From contig NZ_BNAY01000007.1 of NCBI RefSeq assembly GCF_014654365.1, positions 62,001-126,000 of the forward strand: 64,000 nt of DNA. The letters run 5' to 3'. Origin of the DNA: Amycolatopsis oliviviridis (lineage in GTDB: Bacteria; Actinomycetota; Actinomycetes; Mycobacteriales; Pseudonocardiaceae). The number at the start of each line of letters is the position of its first letter. Position 1 is the stretch's first letter. Positions 34,497 to 42,690 of this stretch are shown piece after piece. The translations under genes were made by a program, and so were the position numbers. Under the pieces are notes generated by a model, which made no database searches, was not told the DNA's origin, and saw only the letters and a program-made list of their open reading frames with translations.

Positions 34497-35561
34497 ATGC
34501 TGACTTACCCCAATTCCAGCGCGATGGACGCGACCGCGGGCTCGGGCGGGCCGATCACCATCCTGCCGCAGATCCTCACCGGTCAGCCGGAGCAGATCGC
34601 GAAGCACGTGCTCGAGGTGCTCAAGAAGGCCAACGAGTTCCTCACCATGTACAACGAGGTGACGAAGGCCGCCGAGCAGCTGAAGAAGATCTGGTCCGGT
34701 GGGGCGTCGGACTCGGCGCTGAAGAAGATCACCGACTCCCTGAACTCGCTCACCAAGATCATCCAGGTCGTGCAGAAGGGCGCCGAGCTGCTCGGCATCG
34801 CCGGGACGCTGATCAAGACCGCGCAGACCGCGTACAAATCGGTGGTCGCGGCGGTGAACCCGACGGTCGCGGGCCTGATGTCGAATCCGTGGACCTACGG
34901 TGCCGCCGTCGCGCTTTCCACCGCCACCAGCGCTTCGCTGCGCGCGTTCATCACCGCGATCGGCGCGCTGCTGAAGGCGCTCGGCGTGGTCGACCTCGCC
35001 AACCAGATCACCCAGATCGCCACCATCATCGGCGAGGTCCAGAAACTGTTCGGGCACAACGACGCCGGCGACAACGGCGCGGCGGGCAACTCGGCGGTCT
35101 CGGGCACCCCGGTCACCAATCCGCAGGCGCCGGGTTCGGTCGCCAGCGGCTCCGGCCAGGCCGCGATCGGCGGTTCCGGCGGGGGCGCGGGTGGTGGTGC
35201 GGGAGGCGCTTCCGGTGGCGGGACGACGCCGGGCGAGACTCCGCCGTTCACCCAGTACCGCCCGCCCGCGCTGGGCGGCAACGGATCCCAGGGGAACTGG
35301 CCGGGTGGCGCCGACGCCTGGATCCCGGTGGACAGACCCTCCGGCGGGGGCTCGGGTTCCGGCGGCTCGCTCCCGGGCGCGGGTGCGGGCAACGGGAACA
35401 CGGTCACCATCACCACCGACCTGAGCACCGGCAAGTCCACCGTGCAGGCGCCGGGCGGGCAGGACATCGATATCGACATCGACATGAACTACGGCGGCAA
35501 GCACTTCGAGCAGCACATTGACATCGACGCAGGCGCGGATTCACCGGCGAAGGGCAGGTAA
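34497..35561 (+). CDS. WXG-like T7SS substrate with Gly-rich linker and acidic tail
   Basis: A 354-residue protein. Residues about 15-190 are helices with a WxG-type turn (KKIWSGGASDSALKKI) and a long hydrophobic helical stretch (GLMSNPWTYGAAVALSTATSASLRAFITAIGALL, about 120-155) that could contact membrane. Residues about 195-310 are Gly/Ser/Pro-rich. The end carries an acidic repeat (QDIDIDIDMNYGG ... HIDIDAG). It lies 20 bases after the previous gene and 3 before the next, so these form an operon. Likely exported or envelope-associated; function unknown. Confidence 0.65.
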   Translation: MLTYPNSSAMDATAGSGGPITILPQILTGQPEQIAKHVLEVLKKANEFLTMYNEVTKAAEQLKKIWSGGASDSALKKITDSLNSLTKIIQVVQKGAELLGIAGTLIKTAQTAYKSVVAAVNPTVAGLMSNPWTYGAAVALSTATSASLRAFITAIGALLKALGVVDLANQITQIATIIGEVQKLFGHNDAGDNGAAGNSAVSGTPVTNPQAPGSVASGSGQAAIGGSGGGAGGGAGGASGGGTTPGETPPFTQYRPPALGGNGSQGNWPGGADAWIPVDRPSGGGSGSGGSLPGAGAGNGNTVTITTDLSTGKSTVQAPGGQDIDIDIDMNYGGKHFEQHIDIDAGADSPAKGR

Positions 35562-35564
35562 ACC

Positions 35565-36929
35565 GTGTCGGGGAGCGGTGTGGTCGACGCGTCGGGCGTC
35601 GTCAGCTCGATCCTGTCGAACTATCGGCGGCTCGTGGTCGAGTACCAGCGGCGCGTCACCGGTGATCCTTCGGCGCTGAACGCGGCCGGTCAGCGGTGCG
35701 GCGACCGGGCGTCGACGGTCTCGGGCCGGGCGGACGAGATCGGCAAGGCGGCGAAGGCGCTCAACGCCTCCTGGGAGGGCGACGCCTACACCGCGTTCGC
35801 CACGTCCGCGGCGAAACTGAGCCAGGAACTCACCGAGCTCGGCACGAAGCTGAGCGATCAGTCGAACCGGCTGCGCGCGGGCGCGCAAGCCTTGCAGGGC
35901 GCGAAGTCCTGTGTGGACTCGATCCTCGCCCAGTTCGACCAGTACGCCGCTCAGCTCACCAGCCAGGCGCGGACGGCGAACGCGAACGCGGTCAACGCCT
36001 TCATCTCCGCCGCCCGCCAGCTCGGTGAGCGGGCCGCGCAGGCGGCGCAGGAGATCGCCGACGAGCTGAGCGAGGAACTCGCGCGGCTGTTCCCGCCGGA
36101 GGGCACGGGCCGGATCGAGCACGAACTCGGCAAATGGGGCCGCGGCCCGTTGTACTGGCTCAACGGCGAGGCGCTCGACGGCCGCAAACGCCCGCGCTCG
36201 CATCCTTCCTGGTTCGGCAATTCCGGCTGGAAGAAGCTCACCTGGGACGGTCTCGAAGGCACGCGTGCCCCGCGCGCCGGCGACACGCCGTTCGGCAGGC
36301 CGAAGCCGGAAGGCCTGCGCGACAAGGCCTGGAACAGCACCGAGATCACGTATGCCAAGTGGAAGCAGGAGCAGGACGGCTTCACCCCGGGGTGGGACGC
36401 CAAGGTCTCCTCGCAGGGCTGGGATCTCAAGGCGTCCGGTCACGCCGAATTGGCCGCCTTCAAGGAAGAACTCGAAGGCAAGAAGGAATGGGGCGTCGCT
36501 TCGGGCAGCGCCAAGGGGACCGCGTTCGTCGGCGGCGAGGTGAACGGCTCGTTCCAGGCGGGCGCGCACGGTGTCGGCGTGCACGCCAACGCCTTCGTCG
36601 GAGGTAAGGTCGAAGGCGAGCTCGCGGCGGACGTGGCCGGGGTGGGCGTCGGCGCGAGCGGCACCCTCCAATACGGACTCGGCGCGCAGCTCGACGGCCA
36701 GGCGGTTTACGACGCCGGGCACATCAAGGTCAACTTCAAGGCGGGCGTCGCCCTCGGTCTCGGTGCCGGGATCGGCGCGAAGATCGACATCGACCTGCCG
36801 AAGATCGCGGACACCGTCGGCGAGTACGGCGGCGCGGCCGTCGACGCGGTGAGCGGCGCGGCCGGCCAGGCGGCGGACGCCGTCGGCGAGGCGTGGGACG
36901 ACGCGGTCTCCTACGTGGGCACGTGGTGA
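35565..36929 (+). CDS. WXG100 protein with long glycine/alanine beta-rich C-terminal region
   Basis: A 454-residue protein starting at GTG 35565. Residues 1-110 are a canonical WXG100 hairpin with W-E-G (LNASWEGDAYTAF), followed by a second long helix (about 115-175). Residues about 180-300 are rich in Trp, Arg and Lys (RKRPRSHPSWFGNSGWKKLTW). Residues about 300-415 are an alternating small/hydrophobic beta-type region with recurring GxVxGxxxA units (FVGGEVNGSFQAGAHGVGVH, FVGGKVEGELAADVAGVGVG), then an amphipathic end. Such C-terminal parts occur in polymorphic-toxin-like T7SS proteins and may insert into membranes, but no enzyme motif is visible. Confidence 0.68.
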   Translation: MSGSGVVDASGVVSSILSNYRRLVVEYQRRVTGDPSALNAAGQRCGDRASTVSGRADEIGKAAKALNASWEGDAYTAFATSAAKLSQELTELGTKLSDQSNRLRAGAQALQGAKSCVDSILAQFDQYAAQLTSQARTANANAVNAFISAARQLGERAAQAAQEIADELSEELARLFPPEGTGRIEHELGKWGRGPLYWLNGEALDGRKRPRSHPSWFGNSGWKKLTWDGLEGTRAPRAGDTPFGRPKPEGLRDKAWNSTEITYAKWKQEQDGFTPGWDAKVSSQGWDLKASGHAELAAFKEELEGKKEWGVASGSAKGTAFVGGEVNGSFQAGAHGVGVHANAFVGGKVEGELAADVAGVGVGASGTLQYGLGAQLDGQAVYDAGHIKVNFKAGVALGLGAGIGAKIDIDLPKIADTVGEYGGAAVDAVSGAAGQAADAVGEAWDDAVSYVGTW

Positions 36930-36934
36930 CGGGA

Positions 36935-37453
36935 ATGAGTGCTATGGCGACGCAGGACCGGGTTTCCCTCCCGCTCGGATTCGACATCCCCGACGGCTGG
37001 GTCCCGGTCGAGCCGTCGTCCGTCGGCGCCGAGGGCGCCGTCTTCGTGGCCGTTCACCCCGGAACGGACTCGGAGTTCACCCCGAACATCACCCTGAGCG
37101 TCGGGCAGCGGCCCGATAAAGCAGAGATCACCGACATCGCCGACGAGGCGGTCGAACGCCTCGGCCGGTCGATGGCCGCGCTCGAAGTGGTGCGGCGCAA
37201 GGTGATCGGCACCGGGATCGCGCCGGGGGTGACGCAGGTGCTGCGCATCCGCACCGGCGAGGGGCAGGACCTCGTCCAGACGCAGGTGCAGCTGACCGTG
37301 CCGGGGGCGAGCCCGGCCGAGCGGCTGATCCTCGAGATCGCCTGCACCGCAACGCCCGAGGCGGCCCGCGGCCTCGGCGACGACTTCCGGCGGTTCGTGG
37401 GCAGTGTCCACGTCCGGCGGGATTTCACCGCAGATGAAGGAGAAGATTCGTGA
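36935..37453 (+). CDS. LpqN/PsbP-fold-like protein in the T7SS operon
   Basis: A 172-residue protein without a signal peptide. The layout FDIPDGWVPVEP, GAVFVAVHPG, FTPNITLSVGQRPD, HVRRDF resembles the LpqN/Mog1-PsbP fold (a GW-containing strand, then a sheet with flanking helices). In T7SS loci small proteins of this kind are of unknown role and may act as chaperones. ATG 36935 is preferred; GTG 36926, overlapping the previous stop, and ATG 36944 are alternatives. It overlaps the following YbaB gene by four bases. Confidence 0.6.
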   Translation: MSAMATQDRVSLPLGFDIPDGWVPVEPSSVGAEGAVFVAVHPGTDSEFTPNITLSVGQRPDKAEITDIADEAVERLGRSMAALEVVRRKVIGTGIAPGVTQVLRIRTGEGQDLVQTQVQLTVPGASPAERLILEIACTATPEAARGLGDDFRRFVGSVHVRRDFTADEGEDS

Positions 37454-37779
37454 CCACCGACCCCTACGCCATGCCGGACATGGACGAGTTGCTGGACCAG
37501 GTCCGCAGGCAGACCGAAGAGGTGCAGCGCATCCAGCGTTCGGTCGAGGCGATGGAGGTCAAGGCGCACTCGCGGCAGAACGAGGTCACCGTCGTGCTGC
37601 GCGGTGACGGCCGGTTCACCTCGATCGACATCGACCCGCGCGCGTTGCGCCAGTACGACGCGCGCAACATCTCGGAGATCGTGCTGGAGGCGGTCAACAA
37701 CGGGCTGCAGAAACTGGCCGAGGCCAGCAGCGCGAAGTTCGCCCCGGTCATCGAGTCCGCCAAGTCGATCGAAGCATGA
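37450..37779 (+). CDS. YbaB/EbfC family protein
   Basis: A 109-residue protein matching the YbaB/EbfC family: long first helix (DMDELLDQVRRQTEEVQRIQRSVEAMEV), three-strand sheet (NEVTVVLRGDGRFTSIDIDP) and C-terminal helix (NISEIVLEAVNNGLQKLAEASS). YbaB forms dimers that bind DNA; a member called EspL accompanies the ESX-1 locus of mycobacteria and stabilises substrates. It starts at GTG 37450 inside the previous gene's end and overlaps eccD by four bases, so it is coupled to the secretion operon. Confidence 0.82.
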   Translation: MTTDPYAMPDMDELLDQVRRQTEEVQRIQRSVEAMEVKAHSRQNEVTVVLRGDGRFTSIDIDPRALRQYDARNISEIVLEAVNNGLQKLAEASSAKFAPVIESAKSIEA

Positions 37780-39152
37780 CGGCCGCGATCGCGGGCTCCA
37801 CCCGGCGCGTCACGGTGGTGACACCGAGGGCGCGCGTCGACGTGGCGCTGCCGCAGCAGAGCACGTTCGCCGAACTCGTCCCGCAGCTCGTGCGGCTCGC
37901 GGGCGCTTCGGGGCAGGCGTCGGCCGAGCATCCCGGATGGGTGCTGTCCCGGCTCGGCGGCGCACCGCTCGCGCTCGGGCTCACGGTCGCCGCGGCACAG
38001 GTACGCGACGGCGAAGTCCTCCATCTGACCCCGCGGGAACGCCCGCGGGGTCCCTTGCTGTTCGACGACGTCGTCGACTCGATCGCCAGCGTCGCCGAGA
38101 CGGGCACCGGCCGATGGGGCCCGTCGGTGGCGCGCAAGGCGGGCATCGTCGCGTCCGTGGTGCTGCTGCTCGCCGGTGGCCTGCTGGTGCAGGCGGCGGC
38201 GTCCGGCAGTGTGCTGGCGCCGATCGGGACCGGGCTGCTCGCGCTGGTCCTGGTGCTGGGCGGCGGCGCGCTGAGCCGTGCTTACGGTGACGCGGAGGCC
38301 GGTGCCGCCGGCGCGCTCGCCGGTGTTGGCGCGGCGCTGCTGGCCGGGATGTCGATCCTGTCGCCGCATCCGTTGTTCTCTCTGTCGGCCGGGCCGCTGG
38401 CCGCCGGGCTCGCCGTGGTGACCGTGTACGGCGTGATCGCGGCCGTTTCGGTGGCGGACCGGCTGCCGTGGTTCGTCGCGGTGACGGTGTCGGCCGGACT
38501 CGGCGCGATCACCACCGCCATCGTCCTGCTGGCCGACGTCCGCGCCGGCTCGGCGGCCGCCGTGGTCGCGGTGGTGGCGACGGGGCTGGCCGCGGTGGCG
38601 CCGATGATGGCGCTGCGGCTCGGCAGGCTGCCGCTGCCGCGGGTGCCCGACGACATGGACGCGTTCCGCGCCGACGAGAATCCTTCGCTCGGCGAGGACA
38701 TGGTCGGCGGCACGACCTACGCGCAGGCGTTGCTGACCGGGCTGCTCGTCGCGCTCGGACTCACCGTCGTTTCGGCTTCGGTGGTCCTGGCGTCTTCCGG
38801 CGGGGCTTGGGAAGCGGGTTTGTGCGCGCTGCTGGGGCTGGCGCTGATGTTGCGTTCGCGCGCGTTCGCCGGCCGCTCGCAGCGGCTCGTGCTCATCGGT
38901 TTCGGTGCGGCCGCCTTGGCATCGGCCGGTTTCTGGCTCGCCGCGGGTGGTCCGCGTTCATTCGTCTTCGCCGCGGGCTGCGCGGTCGTCGTCGCCGCCG
39001 GTGTCTGTCTCACTTACGCGACCCGGGTCGCGAAGGGACGTCGTTCCCCTTACTGGGCAAGGACTCTCGACATCGTCGAGTTCCTGGTGCTGCTCTCGCT
39101 GATCCCGTTCGTCGGCATGATCGCCGGTGTCTACGAGGCCGTCCGGGGCTGA
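37776..39152 (+). CDS. eccD: Type VII secretion integral membrane protein EccD
   Basis: A 458-residue core T7SS protein. Residues about 8-85 are a ubiquitin-like (YukD) domain (RRVTVVTPRARVDVALPQQ ... VLHLTPRERPRG). From about 115 onward there are ten or eleven membrane helices, in keeping with EccD, which lines the secretion pore as a dimer. A cytoplasmic loop (LGRLPLPRVPDDMDAFRADENPS) interrupts the helices. It is translationally coupled to the YbaB gene and ends this plus-strand run, followed by two palindromes before the convergent eccE. Confidence 0.94.
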   Translation: MTAAIAGSTRRVTVVTPRARVDVALPQQSTFAELVPQLVRLAGASGQASAEHPGWVLSRLGGAPLALGLTVAAAQVRDGEVLHLTPRERPRGPLLFDDVVDSIASVAETGTGRWGPSVARKAGIVASVVLLLAGGLLVQAAASGSVLAPIGTGLLALVLVLGGGALSRAYGDAEAGAAGALAGVGAALLAGMSILSPHPLFSLSAGPLAAGLAVVTVYGVIAAVSVADRLPWFVAVTVSAGLGAITTAIVLLADVRAGSAAAVVAVVATGLAAVAPMMALRLGRLPLPRVPDDMDAFRADENPSLGEDMVGGTTYAQALLTGLLVALGLTVVSASVVLASSGGAWEAGLCALLGLALMLRSRAFAGRSQRLVLIGFGAAALASAGFWLAAGGPRSFVFAAGCAVVVAAGVCLTYATRVAKGRRSPYWARTLDIVEFLVLLSLIPFVGMIAGVYEAVRG

Positions 39153-39160
39153 CCCCCTTC

Positions 39161-39227
39161 ACGCGTTTCGTCCTCTGAATGCGGTAGTTGCCCTACGCAA
39201 CGACCGCATTCAGAGGACGAAACGCGT
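39161..39227. repeat. Dispersed palindrome, family A copy 2
   Basis: A perfect 25-bp inverted repeat (39161-39185 and 39203-39227) with core TTTCGTCCTCTGAATGCGGT. The 17-base loop holds its own 4-bp stem (GTTG/CAAC). It begins nine bases after the eccD stop, between convergent eccD and eccE. Confidence 0.92.
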
Positions 39228-39232
39228 TTTAC

Positions 39233-39286
39233 GTCCGTGGAGGATTCCTGCCCTACCCTCAGCGAGGAAAGGAATCCTCCACGGAC
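39233..39286. terminator. Hairpin between convergent eccD and eccE
   Basis: A perfect 17-bp stem (39233-39249 with 39270-39286) with a 20-base loop, directly after the family A palindrome and just before the eccE stop codon. It probably terminates one or both convergent T7SS transcripts. Confidence 0.7.
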
Positions 39287-39293
39287 CGTCCCC

Positions 39294-40379
39294 TCAGTTC
39301 TCCAGCGCCAGCGGCAGGGTCCGGCGGACCGCCGACGCGTGCCGTCCGTGCAGCGGGGTGACCGCGATCCCGGCGGGCCGTGCCGTCTCCGCCCCCGGCC
39401 GTCCGCCGACCCGGATGGTCACCTCGGACTTTTCCCGTCCGCCAGGCGATCGGTGAAGCGTGTACGAAGTCGCGGTGAACGCCGAGCCGGGGACGTGAAG
39501 ATCCAGTGTCCGCGCGAGATCCCGCTCCGACCGGGGCCGGTAGCAGACCTGCGACGCGCCGCCCCAGTCCCAGGAACGCCAGCCCTCCACCGGCGCGTCC
39601 TGGCCGCTGCCGAGCGCGACGCGTAGTTCTTCGGCCACTTCACCGGCTTCGAGCACGGTGCTCTCGAACCCGGCCTCGGCCAGGGCGCCCATCAGGGACA
39701 GTGCCGCGCAGGCGGTGCTCCGCAACGCGCCGAGTTCACCTCCGCCGCGGGCGAGCGCCGCGATCGGCGCGTCCTCGGGCCGGTACCGGACGGTGAGCCA
39801 CCGGACCCGGAGCAGCGACTGTCCATTCGGGACCGTCCAGGTCAGCAGTTGCGCGCTGGACAAAGGGATCCCGGTGCTCGCGTACGCCTGGCGCAGGATC
39901 CCGGCCAGAGTGTCCGGTCCGGGCTGCATGGCACCCGGGGTGAGCCGCACGATGGCGCTCCAGCCGTCGCCGACCTCGGCGACGCCGAAGCGGTTGCCCG
40001 CGCGGTCGACGTGCTGGCGCACCCGGACGGGACCGGCGAGCCGGTGCAGCGGATCGGGGACTTCGTTCTTGTCGCGGCGCTTCAGCCGGTAACCGGCCCA
40101 GGTGAGCAGCCAGCCCGCGGGATGCCGTCCGGCGAACCGGACCGACGTCGTCAGCACAAGGACACCGCCCGCGGCGGCGATGCTGATCTGAGCGGCCTGG
40201 GGGATCCCGTCGACGGTGAAGGCCAGCAGGATCGCGATCCCGGCGATCTCCCAGAGCGCCGCCTGCAACGGGCGGATCGGCAGCAGCCAGGGCAAGGGCG
40301 CCGCGCCCGCGACGCCGTGGGCGGGCGCCTGTTCCGGGGCCGGGCGGGGTGTCCCCACCGCCGGGGCTTCAACCGACAA
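39294..40379 (-). CDS. eccE: Type VII secretion protein EccE
   Basis: A 361-residue peripheral T7SS core component. Two N-terminal membrane helices (PLQAALWEIAGIAILLAFTV, IPQAAQISIAAAGGVLVLTTSV; about residues 38-85) are followed by an EccE domain with RFGVAEVGDGWSAIVRL and the later SYTLHRSPGGREKSEVTIRVGG. The start is TTG 40379 with GGAGGAGGGG about ten bases upstream; no ATG or GTG lies near. It is divergent from eccB, with a shared 149-base region that contains an ATTACCC motif. Confidence 0.88.
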   Translation of the reverse strand: MSVEAPAVGTPRPAPEQAPAHGVAGAAPLPWLLPIRPLQAALWEIAGIAILLAFTVDGIPQAAQISIAAAGGVLVLTTSVRFAGRHPAGWLLTWAGYRLKRRDKNEVPDPLHRLAGPVRVRQHVDRAGNRFGVAEVGDGWSAIVRLTPGAMQPGPDTLAGILRQAYASTGIPLSSAQLLTWTVPNGQSLLRVRWLTVRYRPEDAPIAALARGGGELGALRSTACAALSLMGALAEAGFESTVLEAGEVAEELRVALGSGQDAPVEGWRSWDWGGASQVCYRPRSERDLARTLDLHVPGSAFTATSYTLHRSPGGREKSEVTIRVGGRPGAETARPAGIAVTPLHGRHASAVRRTLPLALEN

Positions 40380-40445
40380 GGAATTCCCCTCCTCCGTGCA
40401 CGCGCCCGACGGTAGCCGCGCCCCACGCGGGGGAGGGGCGTAAAA

Positions 40446-40463
40446 ATTACCCTCACCGTCGGC
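40446..40463. promoter_or_regulatory. ATTACCC-type motif between eccE and eccB
   Basis: ATTACCCTCACCGTCGGC lies in the divergent eccE/eccB region and resembles the motifs at 23266 and 33557. It is preceded by an A-rich run (TAAAA). It may be a shared regulatory site for the T7SS genes, with the two adjacent response regulators as obvious candidates. Confidence 0.38.
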
Positions 40464-40528
40464 CGGGGCCGGAATCTAACGTGAGCACCCTCGAATCGGG
40501 GTGGGCACGAACGGCGGGGGACGGGAGC

Positions 40529-41953
40529 GTGTGGACGCAGCGGGACCAGATCCAGGCCTACCAATTCCTCCGCAGGAGACTGGTTTCGGCACTCGTCTCG
40601 GCTGACGCCAACCATCCGGTGGCCCCGAGCCGCAGGCTGGTCATCGGAACCCTGTGCGGCCTCGGCGTCGCGCTGCTGATCACCGCGGTGTTCGGCGTGA
40701 TCGGCCTGCTGAACCCCTCCGGCGGCAAGGACTGGCTGGCGGGCGGCAAGGTGATCGTCGAGGAAGGCACCGGCGCGCGCTACATCCTCGGCCAGGACGG
40801 TGCGCTGCATCCCGTGCTCAACTACGCCTCCGCGCGGCTGATGGCGGGCGGCAACGGCGAGGCCACTGTGACCGTCCCTTCGGACAAGCTCGCGAAGGCC
40901 CCGCGCGGTTCGCAGATCGGCATCCCCGGCGCCCCCGACTCGCTGCCCGCGGCGGCCGCGCTGGTGAACACCCCGTGGACGAGTTGCTCGCGGACGACCC
41001 AGGACGCGCCCGCGTCGGCCGAACCGGAGACGACGGTGCTCCTCGGCGCGCCCGCCGCCGGGATCGACCTGCCGAGGGATCAGGCCGTCGTGGTCCGCGT
41101 TCCCGAGGGCGAGCGGTATCTCGTGACGGCGGGACGCCGCTACAAGCTCACCTCGGAAGCCGCGACCGCGCTGCAGTTCGACACCTACCCGGCGATCGCG
41201 GTGTCCTCGCGGTGGATCGGCACCGTCGCCGCCGGACGTGATCTGGCCTACCGCGCGGTCGAAGACGCCGGACGGCCGGGCCCGAAGGTCGGCGGCGTCG
41301 CGACGAAGGTCGGTTCGGTGCTCGGCGTCGTGGACGCGATGGCGTCGCCCAACGACGCGACGTCGTACTACCTCGTCCACGCCGAGGGGCTCGAACCGAT
41401 CGGCCAGACCGAGGCGAGCCTGCTGATCAACACACCGCAGAACGCGGACGCCTACACCGGTGTCCCGGCCCCCGTCGCGGTGCGCGCGGCCGGCGTCGCG
41501 GCGGTGGCGAAGGTCGGCACGGCGAGGGCAGGCGGGGCCGATCCCGCCGAGTATCCGGACCGGATCCCGCGAAAAGCGCCCGTTACCGGACAGTCCGTGA
41601 CGCTATGCGCGCAGGGTTCTCGAATCGTTATCTCCGCACAGGTCCCGTTGCCGCAAGGTGCGAAGGCGATCCCTGTGACGGCACGCACGGACGCGCTGGT
41701 CGCCGATGCTGTCTTCGTGCCTCCGTCGGGAGGCGCGGTGGTGGCGGAATCCGGTTCCGGCACGGTCTACATCGTGACCGACACGGGCCAGAAGTACCCG
41801 GTGGCGAGCAACGAGGCACTCGCCTCCCTCGGATACGGCCAAGCCGAACGGCAACCGGTTCCGAATGGATTGCTGGCACTGGTGCCGCGCGGAGCCGCGC
41901 TGGATCCGGGGCAGGCGGGCCGGGCGGTGTCCGCGGCAGGTGGGACGGGGTGA
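40529..41953 (+). CDS. eccB: Type VII secretion protein EccB
   Basis: A 474-residue core T7SS protein: cytoplasmic N-terminus (VWTQRDQIQAYQFLRRRLVSAL), one membrane helix at about residues 45-68 (VIGTLCGLGVALLITAVFGVIGLL) and a large periplasmic domain made of repeated R-type units (EGTGARYILGQDGALHPVLN, VPEGERYLVTAGRRYKLTSE, SGSGTVYIVTDTGQKYPVASN). I start at GTG 40529 because family members begin just before the TxRDQ motif; in-frame GTG 40481 would add 16 residues. The stop overlaps the first response-regulator gene. Confidence 0.95.
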   Translation: MWTQRDQIQAYQFLRRRLVSALVSADANHPVAPSRRLVIGTLCGLGVALLITAVFGVIGLLNPSGGKDWLAGGKVIVEEGTGARYILGQDGALHPVLNYASARLMAGGNGEATVTVPSDKLAKAPRGSQIGIPGAPDSLPAAAALVNTPWTSCSRTTQDAPASAEPETTVLLGAPAAGIDLPRDQAVVVRVPEGERYLVTAGRRYKLTSEAATALQFDTYPAIAVSSRWIGTVAAGRDLAYRAVEDAGRPGPKVGGVATKVGSVLGVVDAMASPNDATSYYLVHAEGLEPIGQTEASLLINTPQNADAYTGVPAPVAVRAAGVAAVAKVGTARAGGADPAEYPDRIPRKAPVTGQSVTLCAQGSRIVISAQVPLPQGAKAIPVTARTDALVADAVFVPPSGGAVVAESGSGTVYIVTDTGQKYPVASNEALASLGYGQAERQPVPNGLLALVPRGAALDPGQAGRAVSAAGGTG

Positions 41954-42690
41954 GCGGGAACGTGCAGATGACTGAAGACAGGCCGGAGACCGACCGGGTC
42001 GACGTCGCGGTGATCGAAGACCATCCGTTGTACCGGCACGCCGTGGTCCGGGTCCTCACCGAGGCCGAAGGGATCGAACTCGGCGCGGTGGTCGATTCGG
42101 TCGCCCGGTTCCACGTCCATCCGCAGCCGCCCGGCAGCGTGGTGCTGCTCGACCTCGGCCTGCCCGGGACCGCCGGGGCGGCGGCCGTGCTGCAGGTGTG
42201 CGAACTGGGGCATCACGTGCTCGTGGTGTCCGCGCAGGCGGAGTCCGAGCAGGTGCTCGGCGCGATCGCCGCCGGTGCCAAGGGATTCCTGTCCAAGGAC
42301 GTCGACGTCGACGAGCTGCTGACCGCGATCAGGACGGTCGCGCAGGGCCGGGCCTACGTTTCCGCGGTGGTGGCCGGAATGATCATCAAGGACAACGCCG
42401 ACCGCCCCGCGCCCGCTCCGGACGTCGCGCTCTCCGCGCGGGAGAAGCAGGTCCTCCGGCTGGTCGCGGCGGGCGAACGCGACGTCGACATCGCCCGCAT
42501 CCTGGGCATCGGGGTCCGGACGGTCCGCGGTTATCTGGACCGGATCCGTGACAAACTCGGAGAGAGAAGGCGGGCCGGTCTGGTCCGCAAGGCCATCCAG
42601 CTCGGGCTCGCGTCTCCGCCGGAGGTGCCCGGCCCGTCTCGGCCGGTCGCGCCCCGCGACGACGCGGGCGGATTCGAAGGACGCCGGTGA
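41950..42690 (+). CDS. LuxR-type (NarL/FixJ) response regulator, copy 1
   Basis: A 246-residue two-domain regulator. The receiver domain has the acid pair in VIEDHPLY, the phospho-acceptor Asp near residue 68 (VVLLDLGLPG) and the conserved Lys near 116 (GFLSKDVD). The C-terminal HTH is LSAREKQVLRLVAAGERDVDIARIL ... RTVRGYLDRIRDKLGE, with a Pro/Arg-rich tail. Starting at GTG 41950 it overlaps the eccB stop; ATG 41968 is an alternative. It overlaps copy 2 by four bases. No sensor kinase is encoded nearby. Confidence 0.9.
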   Translation: MSGNVQMTEDRPETDRVDVAVIEDHPLYRHAVVRVLTEAEGIELGAVVDSVARFHVHPQPPGSVVLLDLGLPGTAGAAAVLQVCELGHHVLVVSAQAESEQVLGAIAAGAKGFLSKDVDVDELLTAIRTVAQGRAYVSAVVAGMIIKDNADRPAPAPDVALSAREKQVLRLVAAGERDVDIARILGIGVRTVRGYLDRIRDKLGERRRAGLVRKAIQLGLASPPEVPGPSRPVAPRDDAGGFEGRR

